Shown here: positions 24,513 to 35,585 of the stretch, one piece after another
Layout of the letters: the number at the start of each line of letters is the position of its first letter
Numbering within the stretch: position 1 is the stretch's first letter
Assembly: GCA_949358305.1 (NCBI GenBank)
Contig: OX442320.1
Span: 9,564,259 to 9,628,258, forward strand
Direction: 5' to 3'
Length of the DNA stretch: 64,000 bases
Source of the DNA: Strigamia acuminata
Taxonomy: Eukaryota; Arthropoda; Chilopoda; Geophilomorpha; Linotaeniidae
Made by a program: the position numbers and the translations under genes
The notes under the pieces: generated by a model
The model's input: only the letters and a program-made list of their open reading frames with translations
Told to the model about the DNA's origin: nothing
Databases searched by the model: none

Positions 24513-25245
24513 CGTTTCAGAAAGTTCAAACTTTGTTCAAAACTGTCGCTGAATTCAGTAACGCTCCAGCATGTTTTATTCATCTTGGCACTTTTGGATA
24601 AGAAAGGGGCGGTGATTGGCCTAATCGTCAAGAAATTTTTTTGGTTGTTAATGTTTATTTTGTGGCTTTAGCCAAAAGTAGTTTTTTCCTACGAAGTTGA
24701 CGAAGTAATTTACCAGTATTTGATTTATTTGTTTTATTGTTTAATTCTGATGTTTTTTATATTTTAACAGTATCTCAATAATTAATCTAATCAAAAACAT
24801 TCATCACTTGATAAAATGGCAAACAAATTCTATTTCAAAGTCAAACATCAGACTTTTTTTTCTTATTAATCTTTATTTTGTTGTTTTAGGGCACTAATTT
24901 TTTCACACGACGATTCGAACATGGAATTCCTGTTTGATTGATTTTGATGTTTTTTATATTTTAACAAAAGGTCAAACGACAATTTCAAAAGAACAGAAAT
25001 TATTTTGTAGAATGCTGGAGAAATCACCATAAAAGAATTCGATTTTTCGAACAAACAAACAAACGACATATGCGTACTTTCGAGATGGGGACATCATTGC
25101 GCATGTCAATTGTTTCGATCCCAGCACCAATAGGGTGAGAAACTTCACCACGGTTTATTCATTCATTCATTTATTTATTTTAAATTAAAATAAATTGATA
25201 TTTCAGATAAATTTCCCAGAAGGCGAAATTGACAAGGCGATGCTG
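24513..25245 (+). pseudogene. Unknown gene family, copy P4
   Basis: Exon 1 start at 24513 (acceptor CATTTTTAG; FQKVQ, then a frameshift) is cut after KKGAVIG. A short exon 2 follows (about 24672-24704, ends EVDE), then a truncated exon 3a (from 24771), a second exon 2 (from about 24890), exon 3b (about 24972-25134, with two small deletions that break the frame) and exon 4 (25207-, NFPEGEIDKAML, then running into the 29 bp repeat). The acceptor of exon 3b reads AACAAAAG instead of AACAG. Clearly decayed. Confidence 0.65.
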
Positions 25246-25319
25246 GAAGTCAAAGAAAAGATAGGTCACATTTATAAGTCAAAGAAGAGATAAGACACTT
25301 TTATAAGTCATTCATATAC

Positions 25320-26330
25320 AGAAATAAGAGAATCAAACAAAAAATTGATGGAAAGTCAGTACACTTGCTAAAGCCATCCACACGATCTGTCTGAATATGC
25401 ATTTTTTCCATCTGCAAATGCATTTTTTTTGCTTTAAAATATCCTTTTTGAACTTCATGACCATCCTGAGCCACAAATAAAAACCAGGTTTCAATAATCA
25501 AATCCCACGTTTATGTTTAGCTAATAGTGTAGTTTCATCAATCATACGTAACAACAGGTCAAGTAGATATAGTTCAAATGCCCAAAATTAAATTTCAGGA
25601 TTATGACGAGGAAAGAAAGGCTTGAGGAAAAGAAATCTCGATTTCGTAGGATTGCTACATAAGTTTATCATTGCTCTAAGGAGCAAATGTAAATCAGCTT
25701 AGGGTACAACGCTTTTAGGAGAAGTTTTGTTGGGTTTAGCAGTCTTAGCACCAACATTACACACTTTGAAGGCAGAAGAACAAGAGACAAAAGGATCAAT
25801 CAGAAAATCAGGAAAATCAGACTCTAGAAAATATTTCTGTCATCTTTTTGCATAAAAAAGAAAAGCGAAAAGGAGAAAAAGTTTTGACCACACAACTGAG
25901 AAGGAATTGCTGGCCATGAAATCCAGATATTCAAGATAAAGGAAACTCAAAAGTCTAACCAAAGGTCCACAAGGAGAGCCAAGGGAAGAAGTCACAGGCT
26001 TGTGAGATTGATGGCTAACCTAAGGAGCTCTTACTCAATCAAAGGTAAATTCAAGAATGGAAAGGTTAAGATATGAACAAAATTAGGACGATATACTTCG
26101 GAAAAAACACATGGTTAGAATTAGGTGACAGGTTGTGTTACACAATGCACAGAAAAAATATCTTCTGGACAGAAAAAAAGCTCACGTTTAAAAAGAATAA
26201 TGCATTCCAAAATACAGCAGGCAAACAAGGTCAAGAAACTGGAACCAAGTGATCAGCTGCACAAAACAAAATCAGATAAAAACCAGGAAAACAGATGCAA
26301 CTGATTTACAATTCCAACCGCACAATAAAA
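25320..26330. repeat. Dispersed block A, first copy
   Basis: 25320-25440 holds one or two units of the sequences that are expanded at 34140 and 35262. 25456-26330 is noncoding and matches 31024-31912 in the same orientation at roughly 90% by eye (shared CCAGATATTCAAGATAA, GCTAACCTAAGGAGCTCTTA and GAAACTGGAACCAAGTGATC). No frame is conserved between the copies, so I see no gene in it. Confidence 0.8.
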
Positions 26331-26484
26331 ATCGGGATATTTCGCCATAATGTGGCATGGACTGGAACGCCATCATTTGGATGAACTAAGATTTTTAAAA
26401 ATTTAACAAATGATTAATTTCTGTACGGGAAAATATATATTTGGTTCTGCTCCTACACAAGAGTTTCATTCCAATTCGAATCAA

Positions 26485-26935
26485 GATTAAGCCTAAAATG
26501 GAATCAAATCGAACAAAACAATTTTTTTTTCAAACCAAACTTTGAAAAAGCACCAAAAAGCTCCAAAAGGCACATCAAATAATATTCTTGCCAAATAAAT
26601 ACTCAACCGCCACGTAACTGAAGAAAATACATTTCGAACTAGGCCTACAGTAGGCCTAAAATGGCACCAAACAATAGCAAAAGAAGATATGAAAGAAAAT
26701 AAATGGATCATTTAGAAATACGAATTCAAACTTGCTGAGATATAAATTTGCAGAAATGTAAATCCCACGCTTATGAAACCAACCAACCTTTTTGAAATCA
26801 AACCGAGTTAAATTCCGTGAAAAACGAACGAACGAACACAGCATGTCGAACAGCAAAATCTTGCTGTACATCTCGCCTCGTGCTGATCGAGACGAAATTA
26901 CGTGACAGATTATTGTTTAGCGTCTGCCCATGCGC
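26485..26935 (-). repeat. Dispersed block B, inverted copy
   Basis: Reverse complement of 33585-34000: shared GGCCTACTnTAGGC with CGCCATTTTAGGCC, AGTTACGTGGCGGTTGAGTA, and the segment around GATCAGCACGAGGCGA with GTTCGACATGCTGTGTTCG. With its plus copy it brackets the interval 26.5-34.1 kb. Confidence 0.8.
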
Positions 26936-27470
26936 AGAAAAGAAAACAATCCGACGTCTACGGAGATTTGTTGGGGCCATCTGTTTTTTTCCTGCATCAC
27001 TGTCTACAATTACGTCGTTTTTATCAAATTAAACCGAAATTAAACCGTTAAATATCAATCCACGCTTGAATCTACATTAAATGACGTCATTCCAATGTCA
27101 TTTATCAATAAACTTCCTCAACATTATCCCTCTAATAAACAAACCAAACCAGCCGCCATTTTTCCCCAAATCCAACTTGAAAATCCTCAAATTTTTCAGC
27201 TTTTTTTCGCCAAGAGGTAGAAAAAAGTCTAAACTATCGTTTCGGTTCGTTTCCGTGCATAAAATCGACCAAAATCGGCGAAAAATCGGCAAAAAATCGC
27301 AAAAAATTGACTAATCTGCACACACCAGTATTGAATATACGATCACCATATTCACCAACTCAAGTTTACTTTGTGTTTTGTTTGCACGGATGCGTTTTTT
27401 GTTTTTGCAGTCAAGTTAAAAATTAAAAAATGATAAAATTATTAAATGATTTCTTCTTCTTATTGTTTTC
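26936..27470. other. Non-repetitive gap upstream of copy P5
   Basis: About 530 bp with a short AAAATCGGCAAAAA repeat near 27260-27310. No supportable gene; may hold a promoter for P5. Confidence 0.4.
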
Positions 27471-27494
27471 ATCTTTCTGTAATTTGTCGGTTTT

Positions 27495-28030
27495 GGTGGG
27501 ATTTCAAATGAGCCAAAACGGACACTCACGCTCGAAGACATCGTGAGCAGTTTGAAAACTTTGGACAATGACGGAAGGAGTGATATTACGGGAGCTTGCA
27601 ACTGTAATAATTCAGCAATTTAACATTAAAGAAAATGTTGAAGATGTGGAAAAGACAGTGTCTGGCATTCTGGGAAAATCCCAAACTAAATCCACCATAC
27701 GACAAAGGTCTTCAGATAAAAAGTACTATCTAGTTAATAAGGGTTCGCGCGGGGGACCAAAGGACAGCAGGGTGGCTAGTTCATCTGGAATTTCTGCCCC
27801 ATCGAAGAAAATTCCGCACCCAAAGTAAAATTAATGTTTTTAATTAATTTTAATTTTAATTTTTTGGTCGTAGACAATTGTTACACTCTCCTACGATTTA
27901 GAAGGCATTATGTTTCACCCGGCCAAGTAATAATTTATTTGATTTATTTAATTTGATTTATTAATTTTAATCTTTTTTTTTATATTTTAACAGGAATGCT
28001 CAGACAATTCTGAATGAAAATGTGTGTTGA
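27495..28030 (+). pseudogene. Unknown gene family, copy P5
   Basis: Exon 1 to 27824: TLTLEDIVSSLKTLDN, then a one-base frameshift, then VILRELATVIIQQFNIK, QTKSTIRQRSSDKKYYLV and SKKIPHPK with a GTAAAA donor. Exon 2, 27874-27926, is 53 nt (TIVTLSYDLEGIMFHPA). Exon 3 is truncated, 27994-28030 (NAQTILNENVC, stop, then AATAAA). From the ATG at 27568 the frame is open for 86 codons, but it enters exon 2 in the wrong phase, so an intact product is unlikely. Confidence 0.65.
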
Positions 28031-28153
28031 ATAAATTATCAGTTGTTCTTTACACATTGTCCTTCCGTTCTAACATAACTTCAAATTGCACATACCATAA
28101 TTAACAAATTTTGTTTGGATTATTGATTTATTATTATTTTATTTCATTTTTAG

Positions 28154-29116
28154 ATGTTTCAGAAAGTTCAAAATTTGTTCAAACTGTCGCTGAGTTCAGT
28201 AACGCTCCAGCATGTTTTATTCATCTTGGCACTTTTGGATAAGAAAGGGGCGCTGATTGATTGGCGTAATCGTCAAGAAATTTTTTGAACTATTCAAGAT
28301 AAATGACGATGCCCGTGAATTTGAAAAACAAGTTAAGAAATTACTTCGAAGAGCACGCACAAAAGATATCATTCGAAAAAGAAAGAAGGACAATAAATAG
28401 AAGACAACAAAAAACCAGTCACTTTTATAAGTCAAAGAAGAGATAAGTCACTTTTATAAAGGAGAGAAGATAGAGATGTTGATATAATTACGTTCCGCAC
28501 CAAAATCACCAAAATCTTCAAGGATACACGGGCAGCTATACCACGGGTAAAACCACCAAGGAGTGGATGTCAGGCCCTATTCCTTGTGTATTGGGTGGTT
28601 CATTTCAGGACCCAAGTTATAACAGACACACAATTTCATCAAAAGTAAAAGTAATTTGTTAAATTCCCACTTATTATTAATTTTTATTTTGTGAAGAAAA
28701 GATAAGTCACTTTTATTTTGTTCTTTTAGGGCACTGTAATTTTCTCACACGACGATTCGAACACGGAATTCGTGTTTGATTGATTTTGATGTTTTTTATA
28801 TTTTAACAGGAGGTCAAACGACAATTTCAAAAGGAACAGAAATTATTTTGTAGAATGCTGGAAAAATCACCATAAAAGAATTCGATTTTTCGAACAAACC
28901 AAAACAAACGACATATGCGTGTGGTACTTTCGAGATGGGGACATCATTGCGCATGTCAATTGTTTCGATCCCAGCACCAATAAGGTGAGAAACTTCACCA
29001 CGGTTTATTCATTCATTTATTTATTTATTTTAAATTAAAATAAATTGATATTTTAGATAAATTTCCCAGAAGGCGAAATTGACAAGGCGATGCTGGCGTT
29101 GTTCAGAGATGGTTGA
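28154..29116 (+). pseudogene. Unknown gene family, copy P6 (best exons 2-4)
   Basis: Exon 1 from 28154: MFQKVQNLFKLSLSS and ALLDKKGALID, then a 4-base duplication shifts the frame; the rest is readable in the next frame (DDAREFEKQVKKLLRRARTK, DIIRKRKKDNK, stop). Exon 2, about 28733-28776 (GTVIFSHDDSNTEF); exon 3b, 28810-28984 (175 nt, open, ends STNK|GTGAGA); exon 4, 29057-29116 (INFPEGEIDKAMLALFRDG, stop). Exons 2-4 join in frame with proper splice sites. Exon 3b is almost identical to 22259-22433. Exon 1 is short, charged and helical-looking with a YY-containing end in sister copies; a winged-helix fold is a guess only. Confidence 0.7.
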
Positions 29117-29344
29117 TTCAAAAAGAAAAGATAAGTCACTTTTATAAGTCAAAGAAAAGATAAGTCACTTTTTTAAGTCAAAGAAGAGATTATTCAGGGT
29201 AAATAACCCCCCAACTATTGTTGAATAAATTATCAGTTATTCTTTAAACAGCGTCCTTCGTTCTAACATAACTTCAAATTCCACATACCATAATTAACAA
29301 ATTTTTTTTGATTATTGATTTATTATTATTTTATTTCATTTTTA

Positions 29345-30030
29345 GATGTTTCAGCAACTTCAAAATTTCTTAAAACTGTCGCTGAATACACTAACGCTCG
29401 AGCACGTTATATTCATCTTAGGACTTTTGGATAGGAGAGGGGCAGTTATTGGCGAAATCGTCAAGAAATTTTTTAAAATGATAGATGACGATTCGCGAGA
29501 ATTTGAAAAAAAAGTCAAACAATTACTTCAAAGAGGACGGACATAAGATGTAATTCGAAAAAGAATGGAGGACCAAAAGTATTACGTGATTGGAAGAAAA
29601 AGCGTAAAACGCAAACCCAAACCAAAACCAAAACAGGTAAATCCGGCACATGTACATTGAAAGTAAATTAATTTGTGCTTTGAATAACTTTTTCCTAAGA
29701 AAGCCACTCCACGGCAAAGAAAATTCATGGTCGCGTCCACCTCAAAGTCCGCGCCCACCCCAAAGCGAAGTTGACGAAGTAATTTACCAGTATTTGATTT
29801 ATTTGTTTCATTGTTTTATTTTGATGTTTTTTATATTTTAACAGTATCTCAATAATTAGTCTAAACAAAAACATTCATCACTTGATAAAATGCCGACGCG
29901 AACATGGCAAACAAATTAGATTTCAGTCAGACGTCAGAAAACGAAGGCGAATACTTTTGGTATTTTGATCACCGGAGAAAAGTTACGCACATTGATTGCC
30001 GTGATAAAAACACCAAAATCACCAAAAAAG
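29345..30030 (+). pseudogene. Unknown gene family, copy P7 (longest exon 1 frame)
   Basis: Exon 1 from 29345 (acceptor TTTTTAG): MFQQLQNFLKLSLNT, TLEHVIFILGLLDRRGAV, DSREFEKKVKQLLQRGRT, then TAA where sister copies have AAA, then DVIRKRMEDQKYYVIGRKS in the same frame and a Lys/Pro linker. A microexon-like KKATPRQRKF segment lies at 29697-29779. Exon 3a starts at 29845 (SLNKNIHHLIKCRREHGK) and after a frame slip reads EYFWYFDHRRKVTHIDCRDK, the same motif order as exon 3b. No exon 4 follows. Confidence 0.7.
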
Positions 30031-30087
30031 AAGAGATAAGAAGAAGAGATAAGTCACTTTTATAAGTCAAAGAAGAGATAAGTCACA

Positions 30088-30860
30088 AGGAGTGGATGTC
30101 AGGCCCTATTCCTTGTGTATTGGGTGGTTCATTTGAGGACCCAAGTTCTAACAGACACACAATTTCATCAAAAGTAAAAGTAATTTCTTAAATTCCCACT
30201 TGTTATTAATTTTTATTTTGTGGTTTTAGCCGGTTGTGACTTTATCCAATGGCATTTCAAATATTACATGTGACTTGACGCAGTAATTTTTTTGATTCAT
30301 CCGAGTTTATTGATTGATTTTCATGTTTGTTTTTTTATATTTTAACAGCATAGCAACAACGAGTCACCAGTAAAAAAATCAGAATCACGACGACGGAAAG
30401 AATTGCCAACACAAAAAACGAAAGAAACAAAACCTTCAAAGATACGGTACCGCGGACAGTAAACTCCATCAGTATCACCGGTAAAACCACCCAAGGAGCA
30501 AGGTGCTATTCCTCGTATTAGTCGTATATTGGGTGATTCATTTGAGCACCCAAGTTCTTACAGACACCTAATGCCGGTTGTAACTTTATCTATTACCGCT
30601 TTAAATATTATATCTAACTTGACGGGGTAATTTATTTGATTTATCTGAGTTTATTGATTGATTTTGATGTTTTTTTTATATTAACAGCCCAGCAACTTCA
30701 AAATTATTAATGCACTATGCACTTTTCGATTACTACAGATAGAAATTTCAGCAAAAGATTACATTTACAAAGCTGCTGAATAAAATTTGTCATTCGTATT
30801 TTGAGCAGAAAACGTTAGACTCAACTTAACTTTTCGGGTCTTGAAATAAAGACCCCCAAT
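30088..30860 (+). pseudogene. Unknown gene family, copy P8 (two tandem units)
   Basis: Unit 1: linker (30088-30165), exon 2 at 30230-30282 (53 nt; PVVTLSNGISNITCDLT), exon 3d from 30349 (RRRKELPTQKTKETKPSK). Unit 2: linker with the ACCACCCAA/TTGGGTGAT-type inverted repeat, exon 2 at about 30574-30626 whose acceptor intron is missing (reads AATGCCGGTTG), and exon 3c from about 30688 with TAG where P3 has TAT. Ends with the same AATAAA hairpin as P3. Confidence 0.6.
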
Positions 30861-31023
30861 TGGAATTTAAATTTTTTCAATAAAATTCCACTTTTTTTCC
30901 ATTGAAATTTAGCAATTTTTATCAATTTTTATCAATTTTACTTTAATTGCTTCAGTTTATTATTATTATGTTTTATAGAGTCCCGTTCTGCTGTCTTCGC
31001 ATTTGATCAATCAAACTAAAAAT

Positions 31024-31912
31024 TGCAAATGACCATCCTGAGTCACAAATAAAAACCAGGTTTCAATAATCAAATCCCACGTTTTATGTCTTAGCTAATA
31101 GTGTAGTTTCATCAATCATAGGTAACCACAGGTCAAATAGATATAGTACCCATAACTAAATTGTCGGATTACGACAAAGAAAATAAGCTTGAGGAAAGGA
31201 AATCTCGATTTCCTAGGATTGCTGCATAAGTTTATCATTGCTCAAAGGAGCAAAAGTAAATCAGCTTAGGTTAAAGCTTTACAACAAATGAGCTGTGTGT
31301 TAGCAGTCTTAGCACCAACATTACACACTTTGAATGCAGAAGGACAAGGGACAAAAGGATGGCTTTGCCCTCTATCAGAAAGATCAGACTCTTTATAGTA
31401 GAAATCTTTTTGTATAAAAAAGAAAAGCAAAAAGGAGAAAAGATTTTGATCACACAAGTGAGAAGGAATTGCTGGCCATGAAATCCAGATATTCAAGATA
31501 ATGGAAACTCAAAGGTCTAACCAAAGCTCCACAAGGAGAGCCAAGGGAGGAAGTCACAGTTAGGCTTGTGAGATTGATGGCTAACCTAAGGAGCTCTTAC
31601 TCAATCAAAGCAAAGGTGGGCAAGGAAAATGGAAAAATTAAGAGATAAGCAAAAGAGGAAAAGGATATGGCAGAAAACTCAGGAATAGACACGAGGTTAG
31701 AATTAGGTGACAAGTTGTGGTACAAAATGCACAAAATAAATATTTTCTGGTTAGAAAAAAACCTCATGTTTAAAAAGGTTAATGTATTCCAAAATACAGC
31801 AGGCAAACAAAGTCAAGAAACTGGAACCAAGTGATCAGCTGCACAAAACAAAATCAAATAAAAACCAGCAAAACAGATGCAATTGATTTGCAATTCCAAC
31901 CACAGAATAAGA
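31024..31912. repeat. Dispersed block A, second copy
   Basis: Direct copy of 25456-26330. Differences include small indels that break any reading frame. 31913-32284 follows with no repeat match or gene that I can see. Confidence 0.8.
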
Positions 31913-32284
31913 AATTCAACCAGAGAAATACAAAACGGAAAAATAAACTCTGCATTCTGTTCAAGAGAAAACGAATTGGAACGAAAATACATTAGGCCTA
32001 CGATCCAACACTAATATCGGTATTTGCAAGAAATGAACGATATTACGAGAAATGAACTGTGTCCTTACATGAATTAGGGTGAATGGAATACGATTAGTAC
32101 GTATTTAGACCTCCATACTTTAAAAATCATCAAAATGAAAATAGAAGAAAGATGAGACAAGACCAAGTCAAAACCAAGTGAAGGAGGAGAAGAAGCAAAG
32201 TGAACAATGGCCGACAACAGTACGAGCGAGACACGAGACACGAGCCCGGGGAGTGACATTTGTTAACTCAATAAACACAATAAA

Positions 32285-32840
32285 CAATGTGACAGAAATA
32301 ATAAAAAATATATCAACCCTCCAAAAAAATTCAAAAAAATTTATAGAAGGACCAACATTAGGTTATAAATTTCACAAATTACGGTATTAAAGAAAACGGG
32401 TCAACTCACCAAATAAAGTCTCTATCACCCAAGCGACGTTTAGCAATAATTATTTGGGTGTCGTAGAGAATAAATCCACACAATACTGCCAAACCTATGT
32501 ACAAATTGCAATATGTAGTCAAATATTCATCAAAATCAATCAAATAAATATATTTTTGAAATTTTTTGTTTAAATCAATCAAAAATATTGATTTTTTGAT
32601 TTTTTTTAAAAATGTTTGGTCAAAATCAATCAAACTATCAATTTTTAACAATTTCTGTACAATTTTTCCTGAAACATTGGCCAAAATCAGAATCAAAATT
32701 ATTAATTTTTGGATATTTTTCTCAATATTCCCTCGATTATTGGTAAAAAAAATGTCAATTTTTCGTCATTTTTCAGCGATTTTCTCAAATATTGGTCAAA
32801 TCAAAATCAATCAGAACTATTAATTTTCGGCATTTTCGCC
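32285..32840 (-). pseudogene. BI-1 fragment (exon 6 and flanking introns)
   Basis: Matches 42395-42840. The exon 6 copy still reads LNCGFILY-type sequence ([30 protein letters not shown]) with its donor GTGAGT, but the acceptor side is altered and exon 7 is missing between the intron pieces. It is the first of three neighbouring-gene pieces lying end to end. Confidence 0.85.
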
Positions 32841-32984
32841 AGTTTAATAAAAAATCACAAAACTCACTGTCAAATCCACGAAAAACGATTGAATAGTCGT
32901 CTTTTTAGACCCAAAAATGGCGCCGGCATAAAAAAAATCCCAAAATCCACGAAAAACCATCAATTTCCCAAATTGTAAGTAAAC
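32841..32984 (-). pseudogene. Copy of the left BTB gene's intron
   Basis: Matches 1845-1985, in the intron between BTB exons 1 and 2 (shared AAATCACAAAACTC, AAATCCACGAAAAACGATT and CCCAAAAATGG). Noncoding in both places. Confidence 0.8.
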
Positions 32985-33560
32985 CCATTGCCACTGTCGG
33001 CGAGTCTAAAATTCAAATATTTTTTAAAATTTTAAAATAAAAATCATAAAAATAAGAAACTATACCTGACAGGTGGGACATATTTTCTAGATTATTTTAG
33101 TGATTATCTTTATTTCATACTTTTCCATCGGTGGGGAATAAATGGAGCGCTTCAGTGCTGTCTTTGTTGGAAAGTAAAGGCGCTGCGAATATGTAAACAA
33201 AACGGTTAAAAAAATTAAATTCATGTTTGGAATTGTTTTCATTACCTGACAATTCGTTAATAACTCGCTCTTCTAGGCAACTAAACGATGGTTCGAGTCG
33301 GATGGGTTGGCATAAGAAATTCACTTCTGTAGTCGAGTCGCGTACACCTGCATCGAAACGCAAACCAGCCATTTTCTCTTTCATTTCATCTCCGCCATCT
33401 TATGGCAAAAATAAAAAGTTCGTAATTTTCAAAATTCAAATTGGAAATCTAAAAATAAAATTGTAAAAGGGAAAGACTAAAAATTAAATTGAAAAATTAA
33501 AAAATAAAAATAAATTTGTTTTGGTCGTTTTACTGAGATTTTATGACGATGCTATAAACA
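32985..33560 (-). pseudogene. Beclin-1 5' fragment (promoter, exons 1-4 partial)
   Basis: Matches 10155-10850. Exon 1 copy: MAGLRFDAGVRDSTTEV, but a 12-base deletion removes RCSQ and with it one Cys of the CQRC motif. Exon 2 copy is complete. Most of exon 3 and its acceptor are deleted. Exon 4 is cut after its first bases. It cannot encode Beclin-1. Confidence 0.92.
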
Positions 33561-34110
33561 ATAAGTGACGCTAAACAATAAACTGTGACGTAATTTCTCT
33601 TGATCAGCACGAGGCGATCGAGGTGAACAGCAAGCTTTTGCTGTTGTTCGACATGCTGTGTTCGTTTTTCACGTTATTTAATTTGGCTTTGATTTCCAAA
33701 ACGTTGATTGCTTTAATTTTAGTAACATTTCCGCAAATTTCTCAGTAAGTTTGAAGTCGTATTTCTTTGAAAAATCATCCATTTATTTTCTTACATACAT
33801 ATGTTCTTTTTGCTACTGTTTGGCGCCATTTTAGGCCTACTATAGGCGTATTTCGAAATGTATTTTCTTCTGTATTTCTTCAGTTACGTGGCGGTTGAGT
33901 ATTTTTTTTGGCAAGAATATATTTGGAAGTTTTTGGTGCTTTTTGGTGGTCTTTCAGAGTTTGGTTTGAATTTTTCATTTGGATTTGTGATTGATAATGG
34001 CAATGCCATTTTTCGTGACATCAAGTGTTAATTTAGGATTTGATTTCTAAAACCTGGGTTTAATTTTCAAAGTGATCAGTGGCTCAAACGATGGTTATAA
34101 ACTTCAAAAA
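33561..34110 (+). repeat. Dispersed block B, plus copy
   Basis: See 26485-26935 for the inverted partner. The right part (33880-34110) also matches 10900-11110. Noncoding. Confidence 0.8.
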
Positions 34111-34139
34111 TAATATTTTCAAGCAAAAAAAATGTATTT

Positions 34140-34445
34140 TAAGGTGGAAAATCTGCATTTACAGATGGAGAAATGCATTTGCAGATGGAAAAAATGCATT
34201 TGCAGATGGAAAAAATGCATTTGCAGATGGAAAAAATGCATTTGCAGATGGAAAAAATGCATTTGCAGATGGAAAAAATGCATTTGCAGATGGAAAAAAT
34301 GCATTTGCAGGTGGAAAAAATGCATTTGCAGATGGAAAAATGTATTTTGCAGATGGAAAAATGTATTTTGCAGATGGAAAAATGTATTTTGCAGATGGAA
34401 AAATGCATTTGCAGATGGAAAAATGCATTTGCAGATGGCTTTTGC
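34140..34445. repeat. 21 bp minisatellite (ATGCATTTGCAGATGGAAAA)
   Basis: About 14 copies, three of them a variant with GTATTTTGC. Because 21 is a multiple of 3, all plus frames and several minus frames stay open and give repetitive peptides (MHLQMEK, FADGKNA); these are not genes. Single units occur at 23030-23060 and 25395-25430, inverted. Confidence 0.97.
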
Positions 34446-34734
34446 AGGTGTACTGACATTCCATCAATTTTTTGTTTGATTCTCTTATTTCTGTATACGA
34501 ATTTCCATTTCTTGAGTAGTGGTATGAAGAATACTTTAAGGCAAAAATGTAGTTTTTAATCTCTCATGCTTTATATGGCCACATGGGTTGACATTCCAAC
34601 TGAAATGATTTCTCTGAACAAGATAAAATGGTTATATTGTTCAGCATTAGAGCTGTCATAAGACAAAGTAACAAACGTGGTAAAACCACAAAACAAATAT
34701 TAATAACAAGTCTGAATTTAAAAAATTAATCTTA

Positions 34735-35159
34735 CTTTTGATGTACTCAGGCCCCCAAATGTACTTGGAGCCATGCATGTAGTTGGGCTTGCAGATGGTC
34801 ATGTACTTTGGCCAGATGTACTTGGCAACTGCTTCTTAGGTGTGTCTGCATGACTCTTTAGACTTCTCTTGGGATTTCCAATCTTAGTACTTCTCGCCTT
34901 CTCAGATTTATTTCCGTATATCAATCTGTTTTCTTGGCCTTGACTTGTGCCTTCTCTTAACTAACTGAAGTATTTGATTTTCGAATTTTGTGGCATCTTC
35001 GCTGATATTGTATGCCTGTAGCAAAGCAGCAACGATTTTTTCCAAGAGTGCTTTTTTAGTATCCAATTTCTTGAGAGTGTTTATGATGACATCAAGGGTA
35101 ATTATATCACTTGAATTGTTTTTCCCGTTTTTGGGCACGTTTAAGCTTCTTAAACATGT
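34735..35159 (-). pseudogene. Unknown gene family, copy N1 (exon 1)
   Basis: Acceptor CCGTTTTTAG, then MFKKLKRAQKREK and a frame slip; the main frame reads DIITLDVIINTLKKLDTKKA, NISEDATKFENQILQLVKRR. After a second slip the linker reads KSEKARSTKIGNPKRSLK and PSTSGQST*PSASPTT, with an ST-rich end (GGLSTSK) and donor GTAAGA at about 34735. The core after LDTKKA/KKGA and the ISEDA motif match the plus-strand copies. Confidence 0.7.
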
Positions 35160-35261
35160 CTAAAAACGGGAAAAATAATCAGCAGATATACCAATCACAA
35201 ATGTCATTGGTGTGGTCAACATTGAAGGTGTACTGACATTCCATCAATTTTGTGTTTGATT

Positions 35262-35537
35262 CTCTTATTTCTGTATACGAATTTCTTATTTCTGTATACG
35301 AATTTCTTATTTCTGTATACGAATTTCTTATTTCTGTATACGAATTTCTTATTTCTGTATACGAATTTCTTATTTCTGTATACGAATTTCTTATTTCTGT
35401 ATACGAATTTCTTATTTCTGTATACGAATTTCTTATTTCTGTATACGAATTTCTTATTTCTGTATACGAATTTCTTATTTCTGTATACGAATTTCTTATT
35501 TCTGTATACGAATTTCTTATTTCTGTATACGAATTTC
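35262..35537. repeat. 21 bp minisatellite (TTTCTTATTTCTGTATACGA)
   Basis: Thirteen almost perfect units. The unit occurs once at 34485-34510 and once each, inverted, at 22935 and 25315, so it expanded here. Long open frames over it are repeat products. Confidence 0.97.
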
Positions 35538-35585
35538 TATTCTTCTATTAGGTAAATACTATTTCAAAGCACAAATTAATTTTAC

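Noticed and set aside
34079-34559. Overlapping open frames over the 21 bp repeat on both strands
   Set aside because: Period 21 keeps all frames open; peptides are pure repeat.
35250-35555. Repeat proteins FLISVYE and FLFLYTN
   Set aside because: Products of the 21 bp minisatellite; also not a CRISPR array because there are no spacers.
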